Translations under genes and position numbers: made by a program
Shown here: piece by piece, positions 46,566-56,806 of the stretch
Layout: the number at the start of each line of letters is the position of its first letter
Position numbering within the stretch: position 1 is the first letter of the stretch
NCBI RefSeq assembly: GCF_031010195.1
Contig: NZ_JAUAMC010000008.1
Location: forward strand, 1-64,000
DNA length: 64,000 nucleotides
Direction of reading: 5' to 3'
DNA from: Halomonas sp. SpR8
Lineage (GTDB): Bacteria > Pseudomonadota > Gammaproteobacteria > Pseudomonadales > Halomonadaceae
Notes under the pieces: model-generated
What the model saw: the letters and a program-made list of their open reading frames with translations, nothing else
What the model was told of the DNA's origin: nothing
The model's database searches: none

Positions 46566-47546
46566 TTATTTACTCAGCCCGACGTTCTCAACAATTTCTC
46601 CATAAACAGCGTCCATTTCGACCATCAGCGCACCGAACTCTTCCGCATTACGCCACTCGGTGCCAAAGCCTTGTTTGGCCATGAAGTCCTGGTAAGTATC
46701 ACTGTTGTAAGCCGCTTCGAGAGCTTCTTCGAGGGTGGCTACTATTTCCTCATCCATCCCTTTTGGACCGGTAATGCCACGCCATTCACCGACGAGATAA
46801 TCGCTTCCGATTGCCTCGTTAATGGTCGGTACATCAGGAAAACTATTGATCCGTTCTGGCGACATGACGCCAAGACTTTTGGCTCGACCTGCTTCAATCA
46901 TGGAGCGCCCTTCAGGTACAGAGCTAGGCACGATATCGATACCGCCAGCGGCCAGTTCGGTCATCGCCGGAGCTGCACCCTGACTGGGAATCCACGTCAC
47001 ACGGTTCGCTTCAAGCCCCTGATCCATTAAGAAACCGGCAAACGCCAGATGCCAAACGCCACCTTGGCCCGTACCTGAAGCCTTGAAGGTACCCATGGGC
47101 TCTTCAGCAATCGCATCGACTAGATCCTGAAGCGTTTCATAAGGCGCATCGGCGGCGATCTGAACGCCAGCGTAGTCAAAGTTGATCTGACCAATGGGGG
47201 TGAAATCTTCATAAGTAAGTTCGGTCAGCCCTTGCCAGTGCATCATATTGAGCTCACCGGTGGCCAGGCCCAGGGTATAGCCGTCTGGATTGGCAGAGGC
47301 CATGGCACTGTGGCCGACGACGCCGCTGCCACCGGTGCGGTTAACAACATTGACCGTTTGACCCAGCTGTTCTTCAAGCGCAGCCGCAATGGTACGAGCG
47401 GTAGCATCGGTGCCACCACCGGCAGCCCAGGGCACGATAATGGTGATTGGCTTTTCGGGGTAAGCAGCGAGTACTGAGCTGGAAGCCGTCAGTAATAGCA
47501 GCGCCGTGATGTTCTTGATGGATCGCGTCTTGTTGATATTTTTCAT
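46566..47546 (-). CDS. tctC: Tripartite tricarboxylate transporter, periplasmic binding protein TctC
   Basis: 326 residues. Signal peptide MKNINKTRSIKNITALLLLT..., cleaved after VLA before AYPEKP. The mature protein has the Bug/TctC signatures YPEKPITIIVPWAAGGGTDA and VNVVNRTGGSGVVGH. It binds a carboxylate in the periplasm. I start at ATG 47546, since the frame's further upstream start is TTG 47582 and would break the signal peptide. First gene of the operon, with the second palindrome 57-70 bp upstream. Confidence 0.95.
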   Translation of the reverse strand: MKNINKTRSIKNITALLLLTASSSVLAAYPEKPITIIVPWAAGGGTDATARTIAAALEEQLGQTVNVVNRTGGSGVVGHSAMASANPDGYTLGLATGELNMMHWQGLTELTYEDFTPIGQINFDYAGVQIAADAPYETLQDLVDAIAEEPMGTFKASGTGQGGVWHLAFAGFLMDQGLEANRVTWIPSQGAAPAMTELAAGGIDIVPSSVPEGRSMIEAGRAKSLGVMSPERINSFPDVPTINEAIGSDYLVGEWRGITGPKGMDEEIVATLEEALEAAYNSDTYQDFMAKQGFGTEWRNAEEFGALMVEMDAVYGEIVENVGLSK

Positions 47547-47602
47547 GCGAGTCTCGATGTTGTGTTTTTGTGAGTTGGCCAATCAAATCTAGCATTAACG
47601 AC

Positions 47603-47616
47603 TATTGTGTTCAATA
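47603..47616. promoter_or_regulatory. Second GntR/FCD-type operator, between tctC and the alcohol dehydrogenase gene
   Basis: TATTGTGTTCAATA differs at only two positions from the perfect palindrome at 39843-39856. It lies 57 bp before the tctC start and 188 bp before the divergent alcohol dehydrogenase start, in the 257-bp shared promoter region. The rest of that region shows no gene. Best read as a second binding site for the cluster's own regulator. Confidence 0.6.
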
Positions 47617-47803
47617 TTCATATTTTGTAGACTTTAGTTGAATTTTTGACGTTTGAAATCGCGTTGCCTGAGCACGCTCTAGTCTGGCAACGAGCTGATG
47701 GAAAGCTGATGACGAGGGGAGCACAGCCACTGAGAAGCGGCCTTGTTCCGGTTACAAGAGTAGGTTATTACTTAAAAACACTAACAATTCCAAAGGCACT
47801 CTC

Positions 47804-48940
47804 ATGGCCATTATTAACTATGTAACGCAGATCCAGTTTGATTTTGGAGCTTGCTCTCTGCTTCAGCAGGAGTGCGATCGTCTCGGTATACGCCAGCCCA
47901 TGGTCGTGACAGACGCAGGCGTTAGGGCAGCTGGTATCGTTGATCAAGTGCTCAAGCATTTGCGCCATCCACACCCCGATATTTATGATCAAACCCCTCC
48001 CAATCCTAATGAAGCCGCCGTGCGACAGGCAGCGACTCAATATCGTGAGGGTGGCTTCGATGGCATCATCGCCATCGGTGGAGGGTCCGCTATCGACCTT
48101 GCCAAAGGCGTGGCGATTTGCGGTACTCACGAGGGTGCCTTGAAATCCTTTGCTGTGGTTGAAGGTGGCAGCGAGCGAATTACCGCCGCAACGGCACCGG
48201 TCATTGCTATTCCGACGACGGCGGGCACGGGTAGCGAGGTGGGCCGCGGGGCCATACTGATACTGGAAGATGGCCGCAAAGTAGGCCTGTTATCCCCGCA
48301 TTTAGTGCCAAAATCAGCTATTTGTGACCCTGAACTAACCTTGGGCTTGCCCGCTAAAATGACTGCGGCGACAGGAATGGACGCCTTGTCTCACTGCCTA
48401 GAAACATTTATGTCGGCCGCCTTTAACCCCCCAGCGGATGGAATCGCCTTGGATGGTTTACGCCGTGGCTGGCTGAATATTGAGCAAGCGACGCGTAACC
48501 CGGGCGACCGTGAGGCGCGTATGAACATGATGAGTGCTTCGATGCAGGGGGCCATGGCCTTTCAGAAAGGGTTAGGGTGTGTACACAGCTTAAGTCATTC
48601 GTTAGGGGGCATTGATCCGCGGCTACACCACGGCACCCTCAATGCTATTTTTCTGCCCGCGGTGATTGAATTTAATTCCGCATGCGACTCTGTCGTGCAT
48701 GAGCAAAAGCTTGAGCGTATCGCTCAGACTATGCAGCTTGCCGGGCCTGATGAAATAGCGCCGGCGATTAAAGCAATGAGCCAGCGTCTGGATTTACCCA
48801 TGGGCCTTGAAGAGTTAGGTGTCACGCGAGAGTTATTCCCCAGAATTATCAAGGGAGCCCTGGCCGATCACACCCATAAGACCAACCCTCGTCTCGCCAG
48901 TGAAGAAGACTACCAATGGATGCTTGAACAATCCTTCTAA
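47804..48940 (+). CDS. Iron-containing alcohol dehydrogenase
   Basis: 378 residues. GGGSAIDLAKGVAI is the nucleotide-binding part; metal ligands are seen in MTAATGMDALSHCLE and HSLSHSLGGIDPRLHHG. Typical substrates are alcohols, lactaldehyde, hydroxybutyrate or maleylacetate. ATG 47804 follows AAAGGCA. First of two genes divergent from the transporter operon; 29 bp before the SDR gene. Confidence 0.9.
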   Translation: MAIINYVTQIQFDFGACSLLQQECDRLGIRQPMVVTDAGVRAAGIVDQVLKHLRHPHPDIYDQTPPNPNEAAVRQAATQYREGGFDGIIAIGGGSAIDLAKGVAICGTHEGALKSFAVVEGGSERITAATAPVIAIPTTAGTGSEVGRGAILILEDGRKVGLLSPHLVPKSAICDPELTLGLPAKMTAATGMDALSHCLETFMSAAFNPPADGIALDGLRRGWLNIEQATRNPGDREARMNMMSASMQGAMAFQKGLGCVHSLSHSLGGIDPRLHHGTLNAIFLPAVIEFNSACDSVVHEQKLERIAQTMQLAGPDEIAPAIKAMSQRLDLPMGLEELGVTRELFPRIIKGALADHTHKTNPRLASEEDYQWMLEQSF

Positions 48941-48969
48941 GATTAACGTCAGCAAATCAGGAGTCGACA

Positions 48970-49758
48970 ATGGAATTAGCAATTGCGGGGCGCTGGGCAT
49001 TGGTTTGTGCTGCCAGTAAAGGGCTGGGGAAGGGGTGTGCTGAGGCCTTGGTCGCTGAAGGGGTGAACGTGGTGATTAACGCACGCTCTTCAGCGTTATT
49101 GGAAGAGACCGCCGAACACCTGCGAAATTTGAATCCAGCCGTTAGTGTTCACACCGTAGCGGGAGACATCTCGCTGGCAGAGACCCGACAAGCAGCGTTG
49201 GCGGCTTGCCCCCAAATAGATATTCTGATCACTAACGCAGGTGGGCCGCCGCCCGGTGACTTTCGCGATTGGTCGCGAGAGGACTGGATGGAGGCCGTCA
49301 ACGTCAACATGGTGACGCCTATTGAGCTGATCAAAGCGACGGTTGATGACATGGCGGCCCGAGGCTTTGGCCGGGTGATTAATATCACCTCGGCGGCGGT
49401 TAAGGCGCCGATTGATATATTGGGTCTGTCTAATGGGGCACGTAGTGGTTTAACCGGCTTTATTGCTGGTCTGGCCCGTCAACCACAGCTTGCTGGGCGC
49501 AACGTGACCATCAATAACTTGTTGCCGGGATCTTTTGATACTGATCGGTTAAAGAACACGCAACAGCAGGTCGCCCAGTCGACTGAGCAGAGCTATGAAG
49601 ACGTACGCGACGCATTTCGGCTAAAAGTACCGGCGCAGCGCTTTGGAACGGCTGAGGAATTCGGCGCTTTCTGTGCTTTTCTATGCAGTGCGCAAGCAGG
49701 CTATATGACAGGCCAAAATATACTGCTAGACGGAGGCAATTATCCGGGGACTTATTGA
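48970..49758 (+). CDS. SDR-family oxidoreductase lacking the usual Tyr-Lys catalytic pair
   Basis: 262 residues with a Rossmann fold. The nucleotide motif is degenerate (CAASKGLGKG instead of TGxxxGIG). TNAGGPPPGDF and the C-terminal GGNYPGTY are SDR-like. The catalytic Ser is in NITSAAVKAP, but where YxxxK is expected the sequence reads LSNGARSGL. This fits a known SDR subgroup with incomplete cofactor and catalytic motifs. It may still act as a dehydrogenase with other residues. Probably co-transcribed with the alcohol dehydrogenase. Confidence 0.85.
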   Translation: MELAIAGRWALVCAASKGLGKGCAEALVAEGVNVVINARSSALLEETAEHLRNLNPAVSVHTVAGDISLAETRQAALAACPQIDILITNAGGPPPGDFRDWSREDWMEAVNVNMVTPIELIKATVDDMAARGFGRVINITSAAVKAPIDILGLSNGARSGLTGFIAGLARQPQLAGRNVTINNLLPGSFDTDRLKNTQQQVAQSTEQSYEDVRDAFRLKVPAQRFGTAEEFGAFCAFLCSAQAGYMTGQNILLDGGNYPGTY

Positions 49759-49775
49759 TAGGTGAGTCGCTTTCG

Positions 49776-49808
49776 AAAACGGCTACTTTTCTAACAGCTG
49801 TTTTTTTA
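49776..49808 (+). terminator. Probable intrinsic terminator of the alcohol dehydrogenase-SDR operon
   Basis: AAAACGGCT (49776-49784) and AGCTGTTTT (49796-49804) pair with one G-T, an 11-nt loop and a run of T to 49807, 18 bp after the SDR stop. Confidence 0.55.
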
Positions 49809-49852
49809 ACAACTAGCTAAGCTCTCCGGCAGGCTGGTGATGTCTATTAACG

Positions 49853-49873
49853 CTAGGCCACAACGTGGCCTAG
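49853..49873. repeat. Perfect inverted repeat, 9-bp arms
   Basis: CTAGGCCAC (49853-49861) and GTGGCCTAG (49865-49873) are separated by 3 bp in the 280-bp gap between the SDR and lipoprotein genes. No T tract follows, so it is not a standard terminator. The rest of the gap shows no gene. Confidence 0.6.
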
Positions 49874-50038
49874 TAAACCAACCGATCCCTAGGCGTTCTA
49901 TCCGGCTGTTGACGTCATCCAATTCAGGCGACCTTAAGCGGCTTGCAGCCAACCACGAGACTGCAAAAGGTAGAGCTGACTAGCACTTTCGGTTAAGCTC
50001 CTCAGCAATTTTTATCTGCCTGCTTTGAGGTTAATGGT

Positions 50039-50875
50039 ATGTGGAGCTTACTTAGGCTGTCTGCAATATCACTATCAGTCATCCTGATAGCCGGTTGCTC
50101 AGATCCCAAAATCGATACTAGCTCCATGCCTGCATCGGTGGTGTCTATAGAGAAGGTGCGTGATTCGCTACCGGTATATAAGCGTGGCGATTTTGACCAA
50201 GGGTTGATCATTATTGCCACAGCATCGACGTTTAACAGTATCGACTTTCTCAATCCGCATCGCATGAATGCGGCAGAAATTGCCGAGTCGGCCAATATGC
50301 AAATGCATGGATTAACCGGTGACGAGGTTATTCAGCGAGCCGATCAGATTCTGCGCGAACGGCGGTCGCGAGAGCGTGAACAAGCCATGCGCACGCTAAA
50401 ACGGCTGGAAGAGAAGCGTGCCAACGCGGCTAGCGACCAACAACAGTTAGCGCGTTTCACTATTGATGATGCTCGCTATTATCTAAGTGAGAGCCCATAC
50501 GGTGTTCTCGAGCCGGTGATCGATATTGAGGTCACCAACGGTACGGATAAGGTCATTTCAGAATTGCTGCTACGGGGTGTAATGACTAGCTCAGACCGCT
50601 CGGCCCCTTGGGTAGATGAGTCTTTCTATTACGTTGTGGCGGGGGGGATTGAGCCGGGAGAGATGTTGGAATGGAGTCTTGCCCCTAACCGTTTTGGCCC
50701 TTGGGGGAATACGCAAATACCTGACGATGCAGAGCTAACCGTGAGCTTGGAAGGTTTGCGGGATGTTAATCAAAAGCCCTTGTGGGACTCGCCCGAACTG
50801 ACAGAGCACGAAACCGCAAAACTGGAGCGTCTTCAAAATGAGTATGGTGGTGCGGCTCTTTCGGAACTGGAGTAA
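50039..50875 (+). CDS. Putative lipoprotein of unknown function
   Basis: 278 residues. Signal peptide with lipobox LIAGC (lipidated Cys20). Residues about 95-135 form a charged, probably coiled-coil helix (RERRSREREQAMRTLKRLEE). The rest (about 145-260) looks beta-rich, with an immunoglobulin-like flavour (VIDIEVTNGTDKVISELLLR). The residue after Cys is Ser, which usually permits outer-membrane sorting. I cannot name the family. It stands alone, convergent with the small gene at 50972. Confidence 0.75.
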   Translation: MWSLLRLSAISLSVILIAGCSDPKIDTSSMPASVVSIEKVRDSLPVYKRGDFDQGLIIIATASTFNSIDFLNPHRMNAAEIAESANMQMHGLTGDEVIQRADQILRERRSREREQAMRTLKRLEEKRANAASDQQQLARFTIDDARYYLSESPYGVLEPVIDIEVTNGTDKVISELLLRGVMTSSDRSAPWVDESFYYVVAGGIEPGEMLEWSLAPNRFGPWGNTQIPDDAELTVSLEGLRDVNQKPLWDSPELTEHETAKLERLQNEYGGAALSELE

Positions 50876-50971
50876 GAAAGCCCCCCTTTAATGAAAAAAG
50901 TGCCCGACCACCTAAACGATAAGGCATTGGTACTACCGCTAAGCCAGCGGTAGCATCAATCCGTCCAGATT

Positions 50972-51172
50972 TTAATCTTTGGCTTCGTGGTCTGCCAGCG
51001 CGGCAACAATGGCCTCTTCCCATTGCCCTTCGGTTATACCCCAATGCGTCATTTCTGCTTGATCAGGGGTGCCCTCTGCTGCAGTGCGTAATTTTTCAAC
51101 CGAGCTGCTTTCAAAGCAGTGCTTGGCGAAATCTTTGGTTTTGATATCTTTTAATCGATTAATCATCAACAT
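50972..51172 (-). CDS. Small unknown protein, 66 residues
   Basis: An acidic soluble peptide (MLMINRLKDIKTKDFAKHCF ... EEAIVAALADHEAKD). ATG 51172 has AAGGAA about seven bases upstream, which supports translation. No family is recognised. Convergent with the lipoprotein gene; ppnN lies 150 bp upstream in the same direction. Confidence 0.6.
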   Translation of the reverse strand: MLMINRLKDIKTKDFAKHCFESSSVEKLRTAAEGTPDQAEMTHWGITEGQWEEAIVAALADHEAKD

Positions 51173-51324
51173 ATTGAGTTCCTTTCAGTTGTATATAGTA
51201 AGAAATGCTGCCTAAGTATAGCTCCGCGGCTAGTAGCTTCATAAACGCAATTAGAGCATAAGGCCGCCCTGGTTTCTGTAAGCACAGCCACTCCTTATCA
51301 GCGCCTGCTTATTTCAACACATGA

Positions 51325-52707
51325 TTATTCCAGCACGTAGCAGGGCGTGTAGGCCTGCCCATCGAGCTTCATCCGACCTTGAGCCACGAAGGAGGTTAGC
51401 AGTTCATCAAGGCGCTGCATTAGCTCTGTTTCTGCCGTTAGCACAAAGGGGCCATGGGCTTTAATCGCGCGAATGCCTGGCTCTTTCACGTTGCCCGCCA
51501 CAATCCCGGAGAATGCTCGGCGCAGGTTGGCGGCAAGCTCATGGGTGGGCTGTTGGCGGTGGAGCGCCAATTCACGCATGGCTTCATGGGTTGGCTCAAA
51601 AGGAGCCTGGAAGTCACGCGCGATGGTTAAACGCCAGTTGTAGTAGAAAGCGTCTTGGTGAGTGCGTCGAAATTCGGCGATTTCATCAATACCTTGGCGC
51701 ATCGCGCGTGCTACGGCTACTGGGTCGCCAGTGATAATGGTGTAGTAGCGACGAATTTCCTCACCCAGTGTATACACCAGGAACTCATCGATTTTCTGAA
51801 AGTAGGCTGCAGAGTCGGCGGGCCCGGTGAAAATTAACGGGAAGGGGATGTCGTTGTTGCTGGGATGGAGCAGAATGCCCAGTAGATAGAGAATTTCTTC
51901 TGCGGTTCCCACGCCGCCGGGGAAGACGATAATGCCATGCCCTAAGCGTACAAACGCTTCTAAGCGTTTTTCAATATCTGGCATCACCACCAGTTCATTG
52001 ACGATGGGATTGGGCGCTTCAGCAGCAATAATGCCGGGTTCTGATATGCCTAAATACCGGCCTTCCTTGCGGCGCTGTTTAGCATGGGCCACGTTGGCGC
52101 CCTTCATGGGGCCTTTCATTGCGCCTGGACCACAGCCGGTACAAATATCTAAATCACGCAGGCCCAAGTGATAGCCCACATCTTTAGTGTATTCGTACTC
52201 CTCTCGGGAAATAGAGTGGCCACCCCAGCACACCACAAGACTAGGATCTCGACCGGGCTTTAATGTACCCGCTTTGCGCAAGATATGGAAAACCGCATTA
52301 GTGGTGCCTTCTCCCGTGCTCAGGTCAAAGCGATTGTGGTGCTGAATCTCGTTATAAACGTAAACAATATCGCGGATTACCGAAGATAAGTGCTCACGGA
52401 TACCGCGTATCATACGGCCATCAACAAAGGCTTCTGCTGGCGCGTTAGTCAGTTTTAAACGAATGCCGCGGTCTTGCTGAAGTACTTCAATATCAAAGTC
52501 TTTATAGGCTTCTAAAATCGCCAAACTATCGTCACTGGGGTTGCCGCAATTTAACACCGCTAGTGCACAGCTTCTGAGCAGGTCGTGCAGACCGCTTTGA
52601 GACGTTTTGTGAAGCCGGTTAACTTCGTGCTGAGAAAGTACTTCTAGGCTCCCCTCGGGGGAAATGATGCTGGAAAGGGTGGCGCGGGGTTGAGCGTTTT
52701 CGGTCAT
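51325..52707 (-). CDS. ppnN: Pyrimidine/purine nucleotide 5'-monophosphate nucleosidase
   Basis: 460 residues. The N-terminal extension (about 1-140) matches the PpnN/YgdH N-domain; the LOG-type lysine-decarboxylase-like core has PGGVGTAEEILYLLG (about residue 265). The E. coli enzyme cleaves nucleoside monophosphates to base and ribose-5-phosphate and is stimulated by (p)ppGpp. The C-terminal domain is also present, so it is full length. Confidence 0.94.
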   Translation of the reverse strand: MTENAQPRATLSSIISPEGSLEVLSQHEVNRLHKTSQSGLHDLLRSCALAVLNCGNPSDDSLAILEAYKDFDIEVLQQDRGIRLKLTNAPAEAFVDGRMIRGIREHLSSVIRDIVYVYNEIQHHNRFDLSTGEGTTNAVFHILRKAGTLKPGRDPSLVVCWGGHSISREEYEYTKDVGYHLGLRDLDICTGCGPGAMKGPMKGANVAHAKQRRKEGRYLGISEPGIIAAEAPNPIVNELVVMPDIEKRLEAFVRLGHGIIVFPGGVGTAEEILYLLGILLHPSNNDIPFPLIFTGPADSAAYFQKIDEFLVYTLGEEIRRYYTIITGDPVAVARAMRQGIDEIAEFRRTHQDAFYYNWRLTIARDFQAPFEPTHEAMRELALHRQQPTHELAANLRRAFSGIVAGNVKEPGIRAIKAHGPFVLTAETELMQRLDELLTSFVAQGRMKLDGQAYTPCYVLE

Positions 52708-52850
52708 TAGCGGGGCTGTTCCTGATCATTTAAAGTCTGCTTGCATACTACCACGCTCTAACGGTGGGTACAGCGCCACGGGCCATCAAGCCACTATGCT
52801 ACTATGAGGCATATTTATAATGATGGCCGCTAAAGACAACGGTTTTTTCT

Positions 52851-53774
52851 ATGTTCAATGCCCAATATTTTCGTACATTTATTACCTTAGTTGAGACAGG
52901 TAGTTTTACGCGCACCGCTCATCGGTTGGAAATGACCCAGCCCGGGGTCAGTCAGCACGTTCGAAAGTTGGAAGACTATTTAAATAAAGAGCTGCTAGAG
53001 CGCAAGGGGCGTAGCTTTACGCTCACCGAGTCGGGGCGGCGGGCTTACGATTATGCGTTGAAGCTGTTTGCTGAGCATGAACAGTTTCGCCATGGATTGG
53101 ATGACGACTCGTTAGACAGTGGCGATTGCCGCATTGCCTCGCCCGGCAGCGTTGGGCTGATGTTCTATCCGTATATATTAGGCCAACAGCAGATGCACCC
53201 TAATTTAACGGTCAACTATAGCTTTGCGTTTAACCACGAAATTGTTAATGATCTGCTCGAAGGGCGTTATGACATAGGGATAGTCACCGAGGTAATACGT
53301 CATCCTGAGCTTGACTGCTCTATTTGGCATCAGGAGCCGCTTTGCTTGGTGGTGCCCGCTGATTTTGCGGGCAGTACACTCTCCGACTTAATGGGTATCG
53401 GATTTCTCAACTACTACGACGGTATTAATCACGCCAATGCATTACTGCGGGCTAATTACCCGGATGAATTTCGCTCGATGACGCATTTTCGTCACCAGGG
53501 CTTTACCAATGAAGTCAGTATGGTGCTAGACGCGGTGGCCAGGGGGTTAGGGTTTACCGTGGTATCGCGACTGGTGCTGGAAACCTCACCCTGGCAACGT
53601 CAGGTAAAAGCGCTGAATCTGTCCAGCGCGGTCAATGAAGTACTCTACCTACTGCGCCGCCGCGACTCCGTTTTACCCAAGCGCTACGAGAAGCTATTAA
53701 ACGGCTTCCACGCTCAGCGCCTGCAAGAGAAAACACCCCCAGTACCGTCGAATACAGTACCGTCGAATAGTTAG
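52851..53774 (+). CDS. LysR-type transcriptional regulator
   Basis: 307 residues. N-terminal wHTH (FVETGSFTRTAHRLEMTQPGVSQHVRKLED) followed by a periplasmic-binding-protein-like effector domain (about 90-290). Divergent from ppnN (143 bp) and convergent with gcvP (51 bp apart). The target is not evident; ppnN or a distant gene is possible. Confidence 0.92.
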   Translation: MFNAQYFRTFITLVETGSFTRTAHRLEMTQPGVSQHVRKLEDYLNKELLERKGRSFTLTESGRRAYDYALKLFAEHEQFRHGLDDDSLDSGDCRIASPGSVGLMFYPYILGQQQMHPNLTVNYSFAFNHEIVNDLLEGRYDIGIVTEVIRHPELDCSIWHQEPLCLVVPADFAGSTLSDLMGIGFLNYYDGINHANALLRANYPDEFRSMTHFRHQGFTNEVSMVLDAVARGLGFTVVSRLVLETSPWQRQVKALNLSSAVNEVLYLLRRRDSVLPKRYEKLLNGFHAQRLQEKTPPVPSNTVPSNS

Positions 53775-53825
53775 GCAGTGGGGGCGATCGTGTTAGCAAG
53801 ATAGTTGCTGCTTAAGTCCTACTCA

Positions 53826-56720
53826 TCAATCGCGATACTCGTCGATGCTAGGGCACGAGCAGATCAACTGGCGGTCACCGAAGACGTTATCCACGCGGTT
53901 AACAGCGGGCCAATATTTAGCGCCTTGAACGGCTGCCGTGGGGAACGCCGCCAACTGACGGTCATAAGGTCGCTGCCATTCGCTATCCATAACATCTGCT
54001 TGGGTGTGAGGAGCATTAACCAGTGGGTTATTATCCAGCGGCCACTCGCCGCTCTCTACCCGCACGATCTCTTCACGAATGGCGATCATGGCGCCGCAGA
54101 AACGATCAATTTCATACAGCGACTCCGACTCGGTCGGCTCGATCATCAGCGTGCCCGGCACCGGGAACGACATGGTCGGTGCGTGGAAACCGTAATCCAT
54201 CAAGCGTTTGGCAATATCCTCCTCGCTAATTCCAGAGGCCGCTTTGAGCGGACGAATATCGATGATGCATTCATGGGCAACCGTGCCGTTCTGACCCCGG
54301 TAGAGAATTGGGAATGATGCTTCCAAACGCTTGGCAATGTAGTTGGCGTTTAGGATGGCAAGCTCGGTGGCCTCCCGCAGCCCGCGTGCACCCATCATCT
54401 TAATATAGGCCCAGGAGATCGGTAGAATAGAGGCGCTGCCGAAAGCTGCTGCAGAGACCGCGCCGCTGTCAGCGTTAACGCCATTGATCGGCGTTACCAC
54501 GTGGTTTGCAACGTAGGGCACCAGATGGGCTTTAACTCCAATAGGGCCCATGCCCGGTCCGCCGCCACCGTGGGGAATACAGAACGTTTTATGCAGGTTA
54601 AGGTGAGATACATCGCCGCCAAAATCGCCGGGGCGAGTTAACCCTACCTGAGCGTTCATATTGGCGCCATCGATATACACTTGACCGCCATTGTCGTGGA
54701 CGATTTTGCACGCTTCGCGCACGCTGGTCTCAAACACGCCATGGGTGGATGGGTAGGTCAGCATGATGGCGGAGAGCTGCTCGCGATGCTGCTCTGCTTT
54801 AGCGCGCAAATCCGCGATGTCGATATTGCCGTTTTGGTCACACTCGACCACCACCACTTTCATCTGCACCATCGCCGCCGAGGCAGGGTTGGTGCCGTGG
54901 GCGGAGCTAGGAATTAAGCAAACATCGCGATGCCCTTCACCCTGAGCCGCCTGATAGCGGCGAATCGCCACTAGGCCTGCGTATTCACCCTGGGCACCGG
55001 AGTTGGGCTGCATCGAGATATGGTCGTAACCAGTAACTTCGACCAGGAAAGCCGAGAGCTCGTCAATCATCTGATGGTAGCCAGCGACCTGGTCGCGGGG
55101 CGCAAAGGGGTGCAGATGCGCAAACGAGGGCCAGGAAATGGGGATCATTTCGCTGGTAGCGTTGAGCTTCATGGTACACGAGCCCAGCGGAATCATCGCA
55201 TGGGCAAGTGATAGATCCTTATTCTCTAATCGCTTTAAGTAGCGCAGCATTTCGGTTTCGCTGCGGTAGCGGTTAAACGTTGGGTGACTCAAAAAGTCGC
55301 TTTCGCGCTGGCAGGCAGAGGGAATGCTGGATGCGCCCTTCGTCACCGCCTGCTCATCCAAAACAGCAACGGAAAGTCCATGCTCATCGCCCAGCAGTAC
55401 GTCGAACAGCGCTGCCACATCATGTGCAGTAGTGGTTTCATCCAGGCTAATGCCCACATCACCATTGGCGAAGTAATGCAGGTTAATATCGTGGGTCATG
55501 GCGCGGCCATGAATCTTGCCTGCGTCAACGCCCGCTAAGCGTAGCGTATCAAACCAACTGTCATGGGCTAGCGACACACCTCCCTGCTTAAGGCCCTCGG
55601 CAAGCAGGGTTGTCAGGCGGTGAACGCGGCCGGCAATTTTGCGCAGCCCTTCAGCGCCGTGGTAGGTAGCGTAAAAACCGGCGATGTTGGCTAGCAATGC
55701 TTGGGCGGTACAGATGTTAGAGGTCGCTTTCTCGCGGCGGATATGTTGTTCGCGGGTTTGCATCGCCATGCGCAGGGCAGTATTGCCGCGGCTATCTTTG
55801 GATACACCGATAATACGCCCAGGGATCGAGCGCTTGAGCTTGTCGGAAGTCGCAAAGAACGCCGCGTGAGGGCCGCCAAAGCCCATCGGCACGCCAAAGC
55901 GCTGGGAGTTGCCGACCACAATGTCAGCCCCTAACTGGCCGGGTTCTTTTAGCAGCACCAGACTCAAAAGATCGCTGGCCACGCAGGTCATGATGTTGCG
56001 GTCGGCGGCCGCGCTTAACAGCGGCGCTAAATCGCGTACCTGACCGCTGGCGGAGGGGTACTGAACCAGTGCCCCAAACACATCGTGATTGGCTAGCTCT
56101 TCTGCAGGGCCTGTAATCAGCTCAAAGCCAAAGAACTCGGCGCGGGTTTTAACCACGTCCAGCGTTTGCGGGAAAACGTCGTCAGCGGCGAAGAACGCAT
56201 TGGATTTGCTCTTCTTATTGCCACGCTTGCACAGTGCCATGGCTTCGGCGGCGGCGGTGGCTTCGTCGAGCAGTGACGCATTCGCCAGCTCCATGCCGGT
56301 TAGGTCCATTACCACCTGTTGAAAGTTCAGCAAGCCTTCCAAACGGCCCTGGGATATTTCCGGCTGATAGGGCGTATAAGCCGTATACCAGCCTGGGTTT
56401 TCCAGCACGTTACGCTGAATTACTGCGGGCATATAGGTGCCATAGTAGCCCTGGCCGATATAGCTTTTTGCCATCCGGTTTTGCCGGGCTAATTGGGCTA
56501 GGTACTCAAGCGATTCGGCTTCACTGCGTGGCTCGTCGAGGGCTAGCTCGCGGCCAAGGCGAATATCGCTTGGCACGGTCTGCTCAATCAGATCTTCCAT
56601 GTGCTGCATGTTGAGCGCTTTTAACATAGTGGCTACGTCATCAGGACTGGGGCCATTATGACGTTTGATAAAAGCATCGTGGTCGGCCAACTCGGCCAAG
56701 CGGCGTGTTTCAAAAGGCAT
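53826..56720 (-). CDS. gcvP: Glycine dehydrogenase (decarboxylating), P protein
   Basis: 964 residues, the usual single-chain length. The PLP lysine is in [20 protein letters not shown] (about residue 710). N- and C-halves carry the expected [20 protein letters not shown] and [10 protein letters not shown] segments. It decarboxylates glycine and passes the aminomethyl group to GcvH. 86 bp after gcvH on the same strand. Confidence 0.98.
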   Translation of the reverse strand: MPFETRRLAELADHDAFIKRHNGPSPDDVATMLKALNMQHMEDLIEQTVPSDIRLGRELALDEPRSEAESLEYLAQLARQNRMAKSYIGQGYYGTYMPAVIQRNVLENPGWYTAYTPYQPEISQGRLEGLLNFQQVVMDLTGMELANASLLDEATAAAEAMALCKRGNKKSKSNAFFAADDVFPQTLDVVKTRAEFFGFELITGPAEELANHDVFGALVQYPSASGQVRDLAPLLSAAADRNIMTCVASDLLSLVLLKEPGQLGADIVVGNSQRFGVPMGFGGPHAAFFATSDKLKRSIPGRIIGVSKDSRGNTALRMAMQTREQHIRREKATSNICTAQALLANIAGFYATYHGAEGLRKIAGRVHRLTTLLAEGLKQGGVSLAHDSWFDTLRLAGVDAGKIHGRAMTHDINLHYFANGDVGISLDETTTAHDVAALFDVLLGDEHGLSVAVLDEQAVTKGASSIPSACQRESDFLSHPTFNRYRSETEMLRYLKRLENKDLSLAHAMIPLGSCTMKLNATSEMIPISWPSFAHLHPFAPRDQVAGYHQMIDELSAFLVEVTGYDHISMQPNSGAQGEYAGLVAIRRYQAAQGEGHRDVCLIPSSAHGTNPASAAMVQMKVVVVECDQNGNIDIADLRAKAEQHREQLSAIMLTYPSTHGVFETSVREACKIVHDNGGQVYIDGANMNAQVGLTRPGDFGGDVSHLNLHKTFCIPHGGGGPGMGPIGVKAHLVPYVANHVVTPINGVNADSGAVSAAAFGSASILPISWAYIKMMGARGLREATELAILNANYIAKRLEASFPILYRGQNGTVAHECIIDIRPLKAASGISEEDIAKRLMDYGFHAPTMSFPVPGTLMIEPTESESLYEIDRFCGAMIAIREEIVRVESGEWPLDNNPLVNAPHTQADVMDSEWQRPYDRQLAAFPTAAVQGAKYWPAVNRVDNVFGDRQLICSCPSIDEYRD

Positions 56721-56771
56721 GGGAAGATTCCGAACGTTAAGAGAGAGCCGTGCAGGGCAATAAAAGAGAAG

Positions 56772-56793
56772 AGCCTGCCGCCAGGGACAGGCT
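56772..56793. other. Hairpin between gcvH and gcvP
   Basis: AGCCTG (56772-56777) and CAGGCT (56788-56793) with a 10-nt loop lie in the 86-bp spacer. On the minus strand a C/T-rich stretch follows (CTTCTCTTTT). It may lower gcvP read-through or stabilise the gcvH message. Confidence 0.4.
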
Positions 56794-56806
56794 TTTAATG
56801 CAAAAT

